The position numbers and the translations under genes are program-made. Under the pieces are notes generated by a model, which made no database searches, had not been told where the DNA came from, and saw only the letters and a program-made list of their open reading frames with translations. Of a stretch of 64,000 nt of DNA, positions 9,543 through 19,706 are shown in pieces. Numbering within the stretch: the stretch's first letter is position 1; each line of letters begins with the position of its first letter. The stretch spans positions 62,001 to 126,000 of the forward strand of contig JAJDAZ010000026.1 of NCBI GenBank assembly GCA_029261595.1. The letters are read 5' to 3'. Source of the stretch: Nitrospinaceae bacterium. Its GTDB lineage: Bacteria; Nitrospinota; Nitrospinia; Nitrospinales; VA-1.

Positions 9543-11507
9543 TTGCAAGAAATGTTGAACCAGGATTTGAAAATTTTAATTGCCGATGACGATGAGGACG
9601 ACTTCATTTTAATCAAGGAGTTTCTTCATGATGGTTTTCCGGATAAAAATCTTCAACTGGATTGGGCGCGTTCCTGTTCAGATGCTTTGTCCTGCCTGGA
9701 CAAAACCCAGTACACCGTGTGCCTGTTCGATTTCAGGCTGGGAGAGCCCAATGGACTGGATTTATTGCGCACCGTCAGGAAATCCGGTTATGCCCTGCCG
9801 ATTATCTTTCTGACCGGTCAGGGCGATGAGGTCACCGCCGTGGAAGCCATGAAATCCGGGGCATCGGACTACCTTGGCAAAGCCAGCTTATCCGGGAAAA
9901 CCCTTTCTCACGCAATCAACCAGTCACTTAAATTATACGAGGAAGAAGACCAGCGGCGAAAGGCCGAAAAGGCGCTGAACGACCAGGACATCCTGCTCCA
10001 GGCGGTGTCCGATGCCTCCAATTGCCTGTTGACGGGAAAGAACCATAAAGAGTCGATCGTCAAGGCCCTGGGGATTCTATGCAAAGCCCTGAAAGTGGAG
10101 TCTGCCGAGATTTTTCAGAACCGGGACAGAGCCAACGGTCCAAGAAAATTTTCTCAGTGTTTCAGTTGGAATCTGGATTCTGCCAGCTCAGAAAATATTG
10201 GAGATCCTTCTCAAAATCCGTCCGGAGAGGATATCAAACCCCAAAGCCATATTTCCCCCCCGGATGAAAATATTTTTTCTCAAATCACTATCGGGGATAT
10301 GCCCTTGCCGGAAAGAGAATTTTTTCAAAAGCGGGGAATCGCATCCTTCACGCTGGTTCCAATCACCATCGAAGATGCGTTTTGGGGGTTCATTAGATTT
10401 GGCGATTCTCAACCTAAACGGCAATGGTCCAAGAACGAAGAATCCCTATTGCAAACCGTAGCGGCCAATATTGGCAGTAAAATTCGTCAGCATAACGATG
10501 AGATGGCCTTTCACTCCATAGTGGAGGGAACCTCGTCCCAGGTGGGGGATGATTTTTTCAGCTCTCTGGTATTCAATCTGACCTCCGCGCTTCCCGTCAG
10601 TAAAGCCTATGTTTCCGAGATGGTTAGTTACAACACATCCGAGTGCTCTGTACTTGCAGGCTGGGATAAAGGTGAAATAACCAACGAACATATGTTCAGT
10701 GTTAAAAATACGCCCTATGAAGAAGTCATTGCCGGAATGGTTTCCTTCAACTCGGACTTTGATCAGGAAAGTAGCAATGGGCATGCATTTCCTGGCAGAG
10801 AGAATATTAAAAGTTTTGCGGCGGTTCCCTGCTTCGATTCCCATTTTAAAATCATCGGGCATTTATCGGTCATGGATGACAAACCGATGCTTGACCGGCA
10901 AAGAACCCTGTCCGTACTGAAAATTTTTGCCGCCAGAGCCGGCGCGGAACTTGAAAGAAAGCGAAATGAAAGCCTGATTCGAAATATGGCGTATCACGAT
11001 GCCCTGACCGGACTTCCCAATCGCATCCTATTAAACGACCGCCTGGAAATGGCGCTGGCCCAGGCCCAGCGAAGCCAGAGTTTACTCGCGGTTCTCTTTT
11101 TGGACTTCGATCATTTTAAGATGGTCAACGATAACCTGGGCCATGATGTGGGAGATCAGGTTTTGAAGGGAATCGCGTCCCGGCTGAAAAAATGTCTTAG
11201 AAATCAGGACACCGTCGCCCGGCTGGGAGGAGACGAGTTTATTCTTCTGCTGTCGGAAATCAATTCTCCTCTGGACGCCGATAACCTTGCAAAAAAACTC
11301 CTGCATGTGACCCGCAAGCCTCTCATTATCCATGAGCATGAATTGAGCATTACTTTGAGCATTGGCGTTTCCCTGTATCCTCGCGATGGGGAAACCAGCA
11401 CGGAATTAATGAAACACGCCGATGAAGCCTTGTATCTTGCCAAAAACCGGGGGAAAAATTGTTATCAATTTTTCAATTCCAAAGCAAATCCAGCAAATGG
11501 TTTTTAG
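9543..11507 (+). CDS. Response regulator receiver, GAF-like regions and GGDEF diguanylate cyclase
   Basis: N-terminal REC (LIADDDEDD, CLFDFRLGEPNGLDLL); C-terminal HDALTGLPNR ... LDFDHFKMVNDNLGHDVGD ... RLGGDEF. Confidence 0.93.
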   Translation: MQEMLNQDLKILIADDDEDDFILIKEFLHDGFPDKNLQLDWARSCSDALSCLDKTQYTVCLFDFRLGEPNGLDLLRTVRKSGYALPIIFLTGQGDEVTAVEAMKSGASDYLGKASLSGKTLSHAINQSLKLYEEEDQRRKAEKALNDQDILLQAVSDASNCLLTGKNHKESIVKALGILCKALKVESAEIFQNRDRANGPRKFSQCFSWNLDSASSENIGDPSQNPSGEDIKPQSHISPPDENIFSQITIGDMPLPEREFFQKRGIASFTLVPITIEDAFWGFIRFGDSQPKRQWSKNEESLLQTVAANIGSKIRQHNDEMAFHSIVEGTSSQVGDDFFSSLVFNLTSALPVSKAYVSEMVSYNTSECSVLAGWDKGEITNEHMFSVKNTPYEEVIAGMVSFNSDFDQESSNGHAFPGRENIKSFAAVPCFDSHFKIIGHLSVMDDKPMLDRQRTLSVLKIFAARAGAELERKRNESLIRNMAYHDALTGLPNRILLNDRLEMALAQAQRSQSLLAVLFLDFDHFKMVNDNLGHDVGDQVLKGIASRLKKCLRNQDTVARLGGDEFILLLSEINSPLDADNLAKKLLHVTRKPLIIHEHELSITLSIGVSLYPRDGETSTELMKHADEALYLAKNRGKNCYQFFNSKANPANGF

Positions 11508-11727
11508 GTCGCATTGAAAAGGACGCTCTGTTTCCACAGTTTAGATGGTTGAGCCGCCAGGTAATTCTCCTGTTTACTTCCAGCCCCGTTTGAGTATTCC
11601 TCGATCAGATTAAGAAATTTTTGTTTCCTTTTTCCAGCGCCTGCCCGCCAAAATTTGATAAAGTATATTGCATATGGGTTTTTGTGGGGAATCGTTACGT
11701 TAAAATCATGAGAGTTTTTTTAAGATA

Positions 11728-12414
11728 ATGGCTACGCTGAAATCAATCAATATTGGAAAACCCGAAAATGTAACCGTTTCCGGAAACCGTAAAATGTTTA
11801 CCGGAATTCATAAAAAGCCGGTCCATGACAAAATATTTCTGGACAACCTGGGCTTTCGTGGAGACAGCGTGGCCGACCCGAATCATCATGGGGGCCGGGA
11901 TAAAGCCGTTTGCGTATATTGTGTGGAGCATTTTCCTTTTTGGGCAAAGGAGCTGACCCGGGAAATGCTTCCCGGAGCTTTCGGGGAGAATTTAAGCGTT
12001 TCAGGATGGACGGAAAAAAGCGTCCATATTGGCGATGTATTTCAAGTCGGCGAAGCCCAGGTGCAATGCACCCAGCCCCGCCAGCCCTGCCACAAGCTCA
12101 ACAAGGTGTTTGATTTTCAGCCCATGGCCTGCCGGGTGCAGACCACCGGGTTCAGCGGCTGGTATTTTCGGGTGACTCAGCCCGGGTGGGTGACACCGGG
12201 CGTTGAAATAAGCCGGGTTCAGGAAGATCCAAAACGGATTTCCGTGGACACCGCCAACGACCTGATGCACAAGAATAAAAAGGACTGGGAGAGAATACGC
12301 GAAATTCTTTCTGTGGAAGGCTTGTCGGCCAGTTGGCGGAAAACGTTTGATAAAAGGTTGGCATCTGGATCCTCCGCCGGGAATGAACAATTGCGGTTGC
12401 AGGGGTTTGAGTAG
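11728..12414 (+). CDS. MOSC domain protein (YiiM-like)
   Basis: RGDSVADPNHHGGRDKAVCVY, PGAFGENL, QPRQPCHKL. Confidence 0.88.
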   Translation: MATLKSINIGKPENVTVSGNRKMFTGIHKKPVHDKIFLDNLGFRGDSVADPNHHGGRDKAVCVYCVEHFPFWAKELTREMLPGAFGENLSVSGWTEKSVHIGDVFQVGEAQVQCTQPRQPCHKLNKVFDFQPMACRVQTTGFSGWYFRVTQPGWVTPGVEISRVQEDPKRISVDTANDLMHKNKKDWERIREILSVEGLSASWRKTFDKRLASGSSAGNEQLRLQGFE

Positions 12415-12418
12415 CTCA

Positions 12419-13018
12419 ATGAGCCCGGAAATAAATCTGGAACAATCCCATCCGCTGGACCAATGGGCCGTCTGGTTTAAAAAGAAGTTCGCGCCATCTG
12501 ATCTGGATGCGGGTGGGGTATTAGCATACATGCATCATTTTGGGGATCTGGGAATTCTGGAAACAGTGGGTCCCAATGGAAAATGGCAACTTTCCGGAAT
12601 TAATTTTGAGTCTGACCCTGATAACATCCGCCAACAGGTTTTAGACCGACTTGAAACCTTGAGTCGCACCTCAGCAGGGTTTGCCGTCAATTATTTTTTG
12701 GGACGTTCAGCCGGATTCTCTGCGGAGGGTAAGGCAACGCCCCCATCGGCACCGGTTAAGCGGTTTGAGGCGAGAGACAAGCCCACAGCCCCCAACCGTG
12801 AAGTCGCGTCAGATTTGAGCAACCTGCAAATCGTAAAAAAAGTGGGTAGGCAACTGCAACCTTTTCTGGAATTTGAAAAGGAAACGGTTTCCCGCTTGCT
12901 AGGAACCTATACGCAAACAAAAGAGGCCCGAGTGATTTTCAATTACATCCTCCGCCATACAAAAACCAAAGCCGAACCCAAAAAATGGGAACAGCTCAGC
13001 CGAAAACGCCATAAATGA
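12419..13018 (+). CDS. Hypothetical protein
   Basis: ORF between the MOSC and lpd genes; start inferred at MSPEINLEQ; overlaps the lpd start. Confidence 0.65.
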   Translation: MSPEINLEQSHPLDQWAVWFKKKFAPSDLDAGGVLAYMHHFGDLGILETVGPNGKWQLSGINFESDPDNIRQQVLDRLETLSRTSAGFAVNYFLGRSAGFSAEGKATPPSAPVKRFEARDKPTAPNREVASDLSNLQIVKKVGRQLQPFLEFEKETVSRLLGTYTQTKEARVIFNYILRHTKTKAEPKKWEQLSRKRHK

Positions 13019-14418
13019 ACTGCAAACATCTGTTGGTTTTAGGGGCCGGCCCGGGAGGCTATACTGCGGCCTTTCTGGCGGCGGACCTGGGGATGAAGGT
13101 GACCCTGGTCGATGCCGATCCAAAACCGGGCGGCGTTTGCCTGCATCGCGGTTGCATTCCCTCCAAAGCGCTCCTTCACATTGCAAAACTCATCAATGAA
13201 ACTCGCCAGGCAAATTCTTTTGGCGTCGATTTTGGTGAGCCCCATATCGACCTCAAAAAACTGAAGAGTTGGAAAAATGAGGTCGTCCAAAAGATGTCCC
13301 ATGGATTGACTCAGCTTTCCAAACAACGGGGCGTCAACTTCATCAACGGTCAGGGTGTGTTCAAGGATTCCAACACTCTGGTGAGTGCCGGCCATGGAGA
13401 GATCGCTTTCGACCAATGTATTCTTGCAGTAGGATCGCGCCCGGTGATGCCGGAGTTATTTTCCGGGCTGGGTCCGCTGGCTATGGACTCCACCTCCGCT
13501 CTGGAGCTGAATGATATCCCCAAAAAATTACTGGTGGTTGGCGGAGGCTATATTGGGCTGGAAATGGGCAGTGTCTATGAGGCTCTGGGAAGCCAGGTCA
13601 CTGTGGTGGAAATGACCGATGGGCTTCTTCCGGGAGTGGACCGGGATCTGGTCCGCACCCTGCAGGCGCGATTGAGAAAAGGGTTCGATAAAATTTTATT
13701 GAATACCAAAGTAACAAGCGTCAAGGAGGATTCCGGTGGAGTGCGAGTGAAACTGGAATCAGCCAGCGGAGTTACCGAAGAGACATTTGACCGGCTATTG
13801 GTTTCTGTGGGAAGGCAACCCAATTCAGGCGGTCTGGGGCTGGAAAATACCAAAGTGGAAGTCGATGAAAAGGGGCATGTACAGGTCAATTCTCACCATC
13901 AGACAGCGGACCCTTCCATCTGGGCGATCGGCGACGTCGCCGGCGGCGCCATGCTGGCGCATAAGGCTGCCCGGGATGCTCACCTTGCTGTAGAAAGCAT
14001 TTCCGGTCAATCGGTCAAACCGGGTATGGGGGTCATGCCAGCTGTCGTTTTCACCGATCCCGAAATTGCCTGGTGCGGCGTCAATGAAACCGAATGCCTG
14101 GAAAATGAAGAGGACGTCAATATTTCCAAATTTCCCTGGGGCGCTTCGGGAAGGGCGCAAACTTTCGGAAGACCGGACGGGATGACCAAACTGATCCTGG
14201 AACCTGGAACGGATAAAATTCTGGGGGTAGGAATTGTGGGAGCCGGAGCCGGAGAATTGATCGCCGAGGCGGTAATGGCCATCGAATTGGGAGCGACGGC
14301 AAAAGATCTGGCTTTGGCCATCCACCCTCATCCCACCCTTTCCGAAACGCTAAAAGAAGCCGCAGAAGCCTATCTGGGAAAATCACCTCATATTTACAAA
14401 AAACCCACCGTTCGATAA
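13015..14418 (+). CDS. lpdA: Dihydrolipoyl dehydrogenase
   Basis: GAGPGGYTAAFLAADLG, GGVCLHRGCIPSKALL disulfide motif, HPHPTLSE C-terminus. Confidence 0.95.
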   Translation: MNCKHLLVLGAGPGGYTAAFLAADLGMKVTLVDADPKPGGVCLHRGCIPSKALLHIAKLINETRQANSFGVDFGEPHIDLKKLKSWKNEVVQKMSHGLTQLSKQRGVNFINGQGVFKDSNTLVSAGHGEIAFDQCILAVGSRPVMPELFSGLGPLAMDSTSALELNDIPKKLLVVGGGYIGLEMGSVYEALGSQVTVVEMTDGLLPGVDRDLVRTLQARLRKGFDKILLNTKVTSVKEDSGGVRVKLESASGVTEETFDRLLVSVGRQPNSGGLGLENTKVEVDEKGHVQVNSHHQTADPSIWAIGDVAGGAMLAHKAARDAHLAVESISGQSVKPGMGVMPAVVFTDPEIAWCGVNETECLENEEDVNISKFPWGASGRAQTFGRPDGMTKLILEPGTDKILGVGIVGAGAGELIAEAVMAIELGATAKDLALAIHPHPTLSETLKEAAEAYLGKSPHIYKKPTVR

Positions 14419-14434
14419 GCTGCCCAACTTTCCG

Positions 14435-14707
14435 TCAAATATCAATGATATCGTCGTCGTTTTTCCGGGGCCGCTGGTAGTTTTTGGGTGGTGGGGGTGC
14501 GGATTGTCCGCCAAGGTTGAGGCTTTCCTTGGTTTTCTGGAATAGCTTGAAAAAAAACAGGACAATCCCGGAAGCAAGGGTTATCAGGAAAAATGTGAAT
14601 GCAAAGAAGAACAGCAGAGCCAGAACCAGAATGACACCCAGGGCCAGCGTTATTTTTGTTTTGAGGGGTATTTGAGAGCCGAAATTAATTGACTGATGAT
14701 TACGCAT
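14435..14707 (-). CDS. Small hypothetical membrane protein
   Basis: One or two hydrophobic TM segments; basic/proline C-terminal tail. Confidence 0.6.
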   Translation of the reverse strand: MRNHQSINFGSQIPLKTKITLALGVILVLALLFFFAFTFFLITLASGIVLFFFKLFQKTKESLNLGGQSAPPPPKNYQRPRKNDDDIIDI

Positions 14708-14760
14708 GAAATTTCCAAAAATTTCTGAAGGGTTGTTATAAATATTTGCTAAAATAGGCC

Positions 14761-14976
14761 ATGGAAAATTTACCGTTTATTATTTTACCCTGCCCCAATT
14801 GCCAGGTGAAAAACCGCATCAAGAGTTACGATTCGAATCAAACTCCCGTGTGCGCCAAATGCAAAGGGCCGCTGATCAAACCGGATGAAAATGACGTCCA
14901 CGCCAAATACGGTCAATCCATTAAAAACTTTCAAAGTTTACCGGGCCTTGGGTTGCGATCCGATACCGATAAATAA
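14761..14976 (+). CDS. Stand-alone zinc-ribbon protein similar to the N-terminal zinc ribbon of thioredoxin-2 (TrxC)
   Basis: CPNCQVKNRIKSYDSNQTPVCAKCKGPL. Confidence 0.7.
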   Translation: MENLPFIILPCPNCQVKNRIKSYDSNQTPVCAKCKGPLIKPDENDVHAKYGQSIKNFQSLPGLGLRSDTDK

Positions 14977-15002
14977 ATTTTACCATAAAGGAAATCAGTT
15001 TA

Positions 15003-15296
15003 ATGGATAATACGCCAGAAATAATTGACACCCTGTTAAAGGAAAAACTAAACGCCCAGCATGTGGCCATCATTGATGAGAGCCATAAACATAGAGGCCA
15101 CAAGGCCGCAGGCGGGGGAGGGCATTACCATGTGACCGTGGTCTCGTCACAATTTGAAAACGTCAACTTAGTGGACCAAAGAAGACTTGTGTATAGCGCC
15201 CTGGACGATCAGATCACCGGCTCTCCCAAGCTCATTCACGCGTTACAAATCAAAACCCTCACCCCCAGCCAGTGGGCTGAAGCCGAGAAAAGCTGA
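15003..15296 (+). CDS. bolA: BolA/IbaG family protein
   Basis: LKEKLNAQHVAIIDESHKHRGHKAAGGGGHYHVTVVSSQF ... RRLVYSAL ... IHALQIKTLTP. Confidence 0.9.
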   Translation: MDNTPEIIDTLLKEKLNAQHVAIIDESHKHRGHKAAGGGGHYHVTVVSSQFENVNLVDQRRLVYSALDDQITGSPKLIHALQIKTLTPSQWAEAEKS

Positions 15297-15321
15297 AAAT
15301 TATAACTTTGGTCCTAATCTT

Positions 15322-15801
15322 TTAATCCCGGTAGATTTCCAATTCCTCGCAGTTTTTGAGGTTTTCAGATTCCGTCAACGCTTTGTATCCCACGTTGCCG
15401 AACTGGTTTTTGTAAAGGTCCAGTTTGACGTACTTTTTACTATGGGGAGAATCTGCAAAGGCTTTAGCTCCCACATCCCCAACGGCGTTTCCAAACATCG
15501 TCAAATCATTTAGCTTGGGAAGTTTTTCTGAATTTGCCAAGGCTATAGCGCCATCGTCGCCAATTTCATTGTGGTTTAAATTCAAATGTTCCAGGTTTCC
15601 AAGATACGGTGAGTTTGCCAAAGCTTCCGCTCCTTCATCGCTCGCCTGATTAGAGGGTAGAACCAGTTTCTTGACCGTGGCCAGAGCCGGATTGTCCGCA
15701 AGGCGCATGAGCCCGCGAACGCCCAGAAATTTTTCCCGGAGAGTCAGCACCTCTCCATCAGGAGTGATATTTTCTTTGATAATATCGTCTATATTTGCCA
15801 T
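15322..15801 (-). CDS. Leucine-rich-repeat (RNI-like) protein
   Basis: About four repeats of type LxxLxLxxNxIGDxGAxALANSxxL. Confidence 0.8.
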   Translation of the reverse strand: MANIDDIIKENITPDGEVLTLREKFLGVRGLMRLADNPALATVKKLVLPSNQASDEGAEALANSPYLGNLEHLNLNHNEIGDDGAIALANSEKLPKLNDLTMFGNAVGDVGAKAFADSPHSKKYVKLDLYKNQFGNVGYKALTESENLKNCEELEIYRD

Positions 15802-15891
15802 CCCGAACTCCTATTAAATGCTTGCGGGTAACTTTTATTTGATAGGGAGATTATATCAGATCTGGTAATTGAAAGCGTTTCTATCTAGAAA

Positions 15892-15928
15892 AAGAAAAGC
15901 CGACCTGAAAATCAGGCCGGCTTTTTTA
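15892..15928 (-). terminator. Bidirectional rho-independent terminator downstream of the cytochrome c gene
   Basis: aaaagccgacctga/tcaggccggctttt 14-bp stem with one G-U pair and flanking A/T tracts. Confidence 0.9.
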
Positions 15929-15950
15929 TAGGTTCAACGAATCGTGAAAC

Positions 15951-17246
15951 TTATAGAAGTGGATCGAGAAACAATTCGTTTGTTTTCCAAGCCTCAATTT
16001 CTTCTTTAGTGGGAACAGGAGGGACCGGCCTTTTAGCGGTCCGCTTGTCCAGAGGATCATGGAAGGTGCGGGCGTAGGCTTCAGCTTTCCACAAATAGAG
16101 ATGCGGGAATATCATGCCCCAGGGAGCCATGGGGGTTCCGACCACGCCCCGGGTGACCCGCTTGTACCACAATTCATCGGGCCAATCCTTGAGCATAACA
16201 CCGGGTAGATGATCCGGCATTTTATCCGTATCGGGCTGGTTTTCGTTCCTGAAATCGAGCGCTCCGGTCATCATGGGAATGCCTGCCGCTCCATGACAAA
16301 CCGCGCAGTTCAATCCCTCAGTTGCGGCTTCTTTTCCTTCAAACACTACTTTTCCTTCTTCGATTATTTTTGGGTCGTCCCACCAGGTCCATTGGTTGGG
16401 AAATTTTCCTTCAACCGGAATGTTAGTGGGATCTCGCATGGTTTTTAAATAGGCGACCAGTGCAACCATTTCATCGTCACTGATATCGTCCCCATAATAG
16501 GTCGGCATGGCTTTCTTGGATTTTTTATCCTCAAATCCAGGAGCCTGATCCTTCCTCGGATCGAGGATTTGACTTTTAATATAATCATCCGAATAAAGCC
16601 CGATTTGTTTTGATCCAAGGTTGGGTCCTCGGTCGGAGTTGCCTTCCCAGAACACTTTATGACAGTTGAAGCATTTATTGGCCTCAAAAATCTCCCGTCC
16701 CGCCGCAATCACCTCAGGTCCGGCCAGGCCGGTCAATTTCATGGGTGGTTTGTTGAGTTTCTCGAGTTCAAACTCTGGATCAAACTGCGGAAGTTGGGCG
16801 GTAACTGTTATAAAAATAATAGAGGCGAGCGCATAAGTCGCGAGCAGGCGACGGACCGAATGGACCTGGCCTTTTTCGGGTTTCATCGTCCTTAAATCGA
16901 GAAGGATGAAGAAGGTCAAACCGACCAAGGCAAACGCCACAAATTGTATTTGCCACCAGACTGGAAAACCAAAACTCCCAGCCAGAAACCATATGACTAT
17001 TCCCAGAATGGTAATTACCGGAATTTTGATTTTTAAATTCTGCAAAAAGGTCTTCTCTTTAAATTCCGTTTTTGGTATTGCGAGAAGAAGGGCGTAAATC
17101 ATGGCCACCAGAACGATTCCACACAGGCGCTGTTGCACCGCAGAGGAAAGACCCAGGGCCGCGCTTCCAAACCAGAAGATGGCTACCAGCCCCAGAGAAA
17201 TGGGGACAATTTTCATTGCTTTTTGTAAGAAAGTTTTTTCCTGCAT
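15951..17246 (-). CDS. Membrane-anchored di-heme cytochrome c, partner of the bd-like oxidase
   Basis: Four N-terminal TM segments; CFNCH and CAVCH heme motifs; adjacent to and co-oriented with the oxidase gene. Confidence 0.85.
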   Translation of the reverse strand: MQEKTFLQKAMKIVPISLGLVAIFWFGSAALGLSSAVQQRLCGIVLVAMIYALLLAIPKTEFKEKTFLQNLKIKIPVITILGIVIWFLAGSFGFPVWWQIQFVAFALVGLTFFILLDLRTMKPEKGQVHSVRRLLATYALASIIFITVTAQLPQFDPEFELEKLNKPPMKLTGLAGPEVIAAGREIFEANKCFNCHKVFWEGNSDRGPNLGSKQIGLYSDDYIKSQILDPRKDQAPGFEDKKSKKAMPTYYGDDISDDEMVALVAYLKTMRDPTNIPVEGKFPNQWTWWDDPKIIEEGKVVFEGKEAATEGLNCAVCHGAAGIPMMTGALDFRNENQPDTDKMPDHLPGVMLKDWPDELWYKRVTRGVVGTPMAPWGMIFPHLYLWKAEAYARTFHDPLDKRTAKRPVPPVPTKEEIEAWKTNELFLDPLL

Positions 17247-17267
17247 CCCTTTTAAGCTCCTAAACGT

Positions 17268-19379
17268 TTATTCCGCCATTTGAGGCGCAGTTGAGGCTGG
17301 AATCGCCGGTTTTTTACTGGTTTTCGGATATTTAATAGCAAGCCAGATGGTTGCCGTCATGATGATAAAGAATGTCCATACAATGGTGGTGACGTGGAAA
17401 CCCGATTCCGCCAATGTTGGAGCGAATTTTTCCGGAGTGACATCTTTAAACACCTTGTACACGTGCCAGTTCATTCTCGATAATTCTCGAATGGTTCCCA
17501 TCCAGCTCATCAGCCAGATATCGGCGAAACCAAGGAAGATCAAAACGTAAACTCCCAATGGATTGATTTTACCGTAATGTACCTTGCCCGTTTTCGTGGC
17601 GATGGTGTAAAAGACATAATTGATAAACGTCACCGTGACCAAAGCGAACGCGGCGGTATTTTTCGAAATCATCAACGCCATGAACGCCAGGTTATCCGGC
17701 AGAACCATATCCGGATTCATTCCCGGTTCGGGCATCATGGTGGCAAAAAAGCGGCGCGGGGTGAACCAGATGGTCGCCGAAATGACGATCAGAATAAACC
17801 CGAATTTCATTGCCGGAAAGAACCGTTGCGCATTCTCGATGCGCTTCATACTCACCCACATATAGATATTACTGGCGCTGAACATGGTTCCCACAAGCAA
17901 TCCCTGCACCAGCATGAACATGGATTCCCGATCGGACATGATGTACATGCCGATGGTGGCGTCGTATTGATAAATTTCGGCGACGAAGATATAACCCATC
18001 GCGGGCAGGGGAATCATAATACCCACACCGATGATGTTGCCCATGTAGCCAACCCAGTCGTAATATTCCTTTTCTTCCTTTTTAGTGGACCAGAGATACA
18101 TGTACGCACCGATGATTCCGACCATGTATCCGCCGAAAGTTCCGTTACCCACCAGGCGGTGGTAGTTGAGCGGCATCCACGTGGAAGTGGCAATTTTTGA
18201 CCATTCGCTGATCTCACCAAGCTTATCAAGTGGTACGGGCGGCGTTTGCATGAACGTCGCCGGACCGTCCAGGGCGCATAACAGGGTAAGCCCCAGAATA
18301 TTTAAAACAACGCCGCAGACAATGTGCCGTCCCTTTTTGTTCTGCTGGTTGAGTGGGTCCCATGAGTACACGTAAATGTACATCACGATGGTTTCAAGAA
18401 TAAATAATGTCGGGTAGACGACCATGAACAGAACCGGGAAGTTACCCAACAGGTAGCTGATGAAGTCGTTGTACACCACAATCATGACCAGCAGGAACAA
18501 TCCGCCGGTGAGTGCTGTGAAGCTGTAACACATGCCGATGACTTTGGTGATCTCGTGCGCCAGCCGCTCGAATTTGAAATCCGACTTGGCGAACATGATC
18601 ATGTTTGCCAGCACGCCACCGACCGCACCATTGATAATGGCCAGGATGATGCCTGAGGTCTCAATATGTTCGACAGGAGTCAGTGGAATGGAGATCAGGG
18701 TTCCGAAAACCGCGCCAACCGCCGCGGATACTTTGACATCCAGCAGACGGTGAAAATAATTAAGGAAACTGACAATGAGAGCGGCAAAAGCACAGGCCCA
18801 TAGACCATAGAGAACGCCATGATGGATTCCTACTATGATTTCTCCGGTAATTCCAATAACTACCCCGATCAGGACGCCCAGAAACACGTTGGATAGAATG
18901 ATGGCTTTTCGAACGCCCTGGGTCCGTCGGGCTCCCATCACTTCCATGATGACCACGAACATGGGACAACCCAGAATGAACGAGGCGAAAAGAATGTGTA
19001 ACTGCGCCGCCGCCCAGGTGAATTTGCGGTTGCTCAATCCCATGAAACTAAAAGGCTCGATGACCTGATCCTTGGCGGGACCAATATCTGTTTTCCAGGA
19101 GTCGTCCTCTTCTTCGGCGCCTTCTTCGCCCTCAGCGGAAGCTTCTTCACCCTCACCTTCTTCTTCGAACTCGTCATCCTCGGCGAACTCATCATCTTCA
19201 GCAAACTCGTCATCCCCTTCTTCCTGCGCATAGGCGATGGAAGAATCACCTAGTAAGGAAAATGGAGATGATGAGGAAAATGGTTCTGGCGCAAGGTGGA
19301 CCAGGCTGAAAACAAACAGCACGGCGAAAATAAATTTATAGAAGGATGGTTTATGCTGATGGTGACGAGAACTAGGCAT
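17268..19379 (-). CDS. Cytochrome bd-like terminal oxidase subunit with acidic N-terminal extension
   Basis: Multi-TM protein with CydA-like segments (FTWAAAQLHILFASFILG, LNYHRLVGNGTFGGYMVG); AAAGGGAG Shine-Dalgarno before the MPSSRHHQ start. Confidence 0.75.
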   Translation of the reverse strand: MPSSRHHQHKPSFYKFIFAVLFVFSLVHLAPEPFSSSSPFSLLGDSSIAYAQEEGDDEFAEDDEFAEDDEFEEEGEGEEASAEGEEGAEEEDDSWKTDIGPAKDQVIEPFSFMGLSNRKFTWAAAQLHILFASFILGCPMFVVIMEVMGARRTQGVRKAIILSNVFLGVLIGVVIGITGEIIVGIHHGVLYGLWACAFAALIVSFLNYFHRLLDVKVSAAVGAVFGTLISIPLTPVEHIETSGIILAIINGAVGGVLANMIMFAKSDFKFERLAHEITKVIGMCYSFTALTGGLFLLVMIVVYNDFISYLLGNFPVLFMVVYPTLFILETIVMYIYVYSWDPLNQQNKKGRHIVCGVVLNILGLTLLCALDGPATFMQTPPVPLDKLGEISEWSKIATSTWMPLNYHRLVGNGTFGGYMVGIIGAYMYLWSTKKEEKEYYDWVGYMGNIIGVGIMIPLPAMGYIFVAEIYQYDATIGMYIMSDRESMFMLVQGLLVGTMFSASNIYMWVSMKRIENAQRFFPAMKFGFILIVISATIWFTPRRFFATMMPEPGMNPDMVLPDNLAFMALMISKNTAAFALVTVTFINYVFYTIATKTGKVHYGKINPLGVYVLIFLGFADIWLMSWMGTIRELSRMNWHVYKVFKDVTPEKFAPTLAESGFHVTTIVWTFFIIMTATIWLAIKYPKTSKKPAIPASTAPQMAE

Positions 19380-19706
19380 CAGAACTCCCTTTACTGCCAA
19401 ACGTTGGAAGATAAAAAACGCACCCAAAAAAACAAAAATTCAAGAGACGTTTAGAAACTGACGAAATCAACCAGATTAATGACTGAAATGACCTGGTTAC
19501 AACGGTTCAAATAAATATAATATAGCTAACCTATTGACAACTAAGTGCTATTTATGCCCCAAAATAATGAAGGCATTTTAAAATAGTGTAGAGAAATATC
19601 ATAGGGGTTTTGCAAAGTCAAGAAAATTCAAAACCCATGAAAATGGTTATTTGATGGATTTTAAAGGGTTTGCATGAAAATGGGTGAGGATATGGAATAG
19701 GGTCCA

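Noticed and set aside
17577-18200. 207-aa His/Asp-rich ORF
   Set aside because: Antisense to the bd-like oxidase gene; His-rich composition reflects the complement of Met/Val-rich membrane codons.
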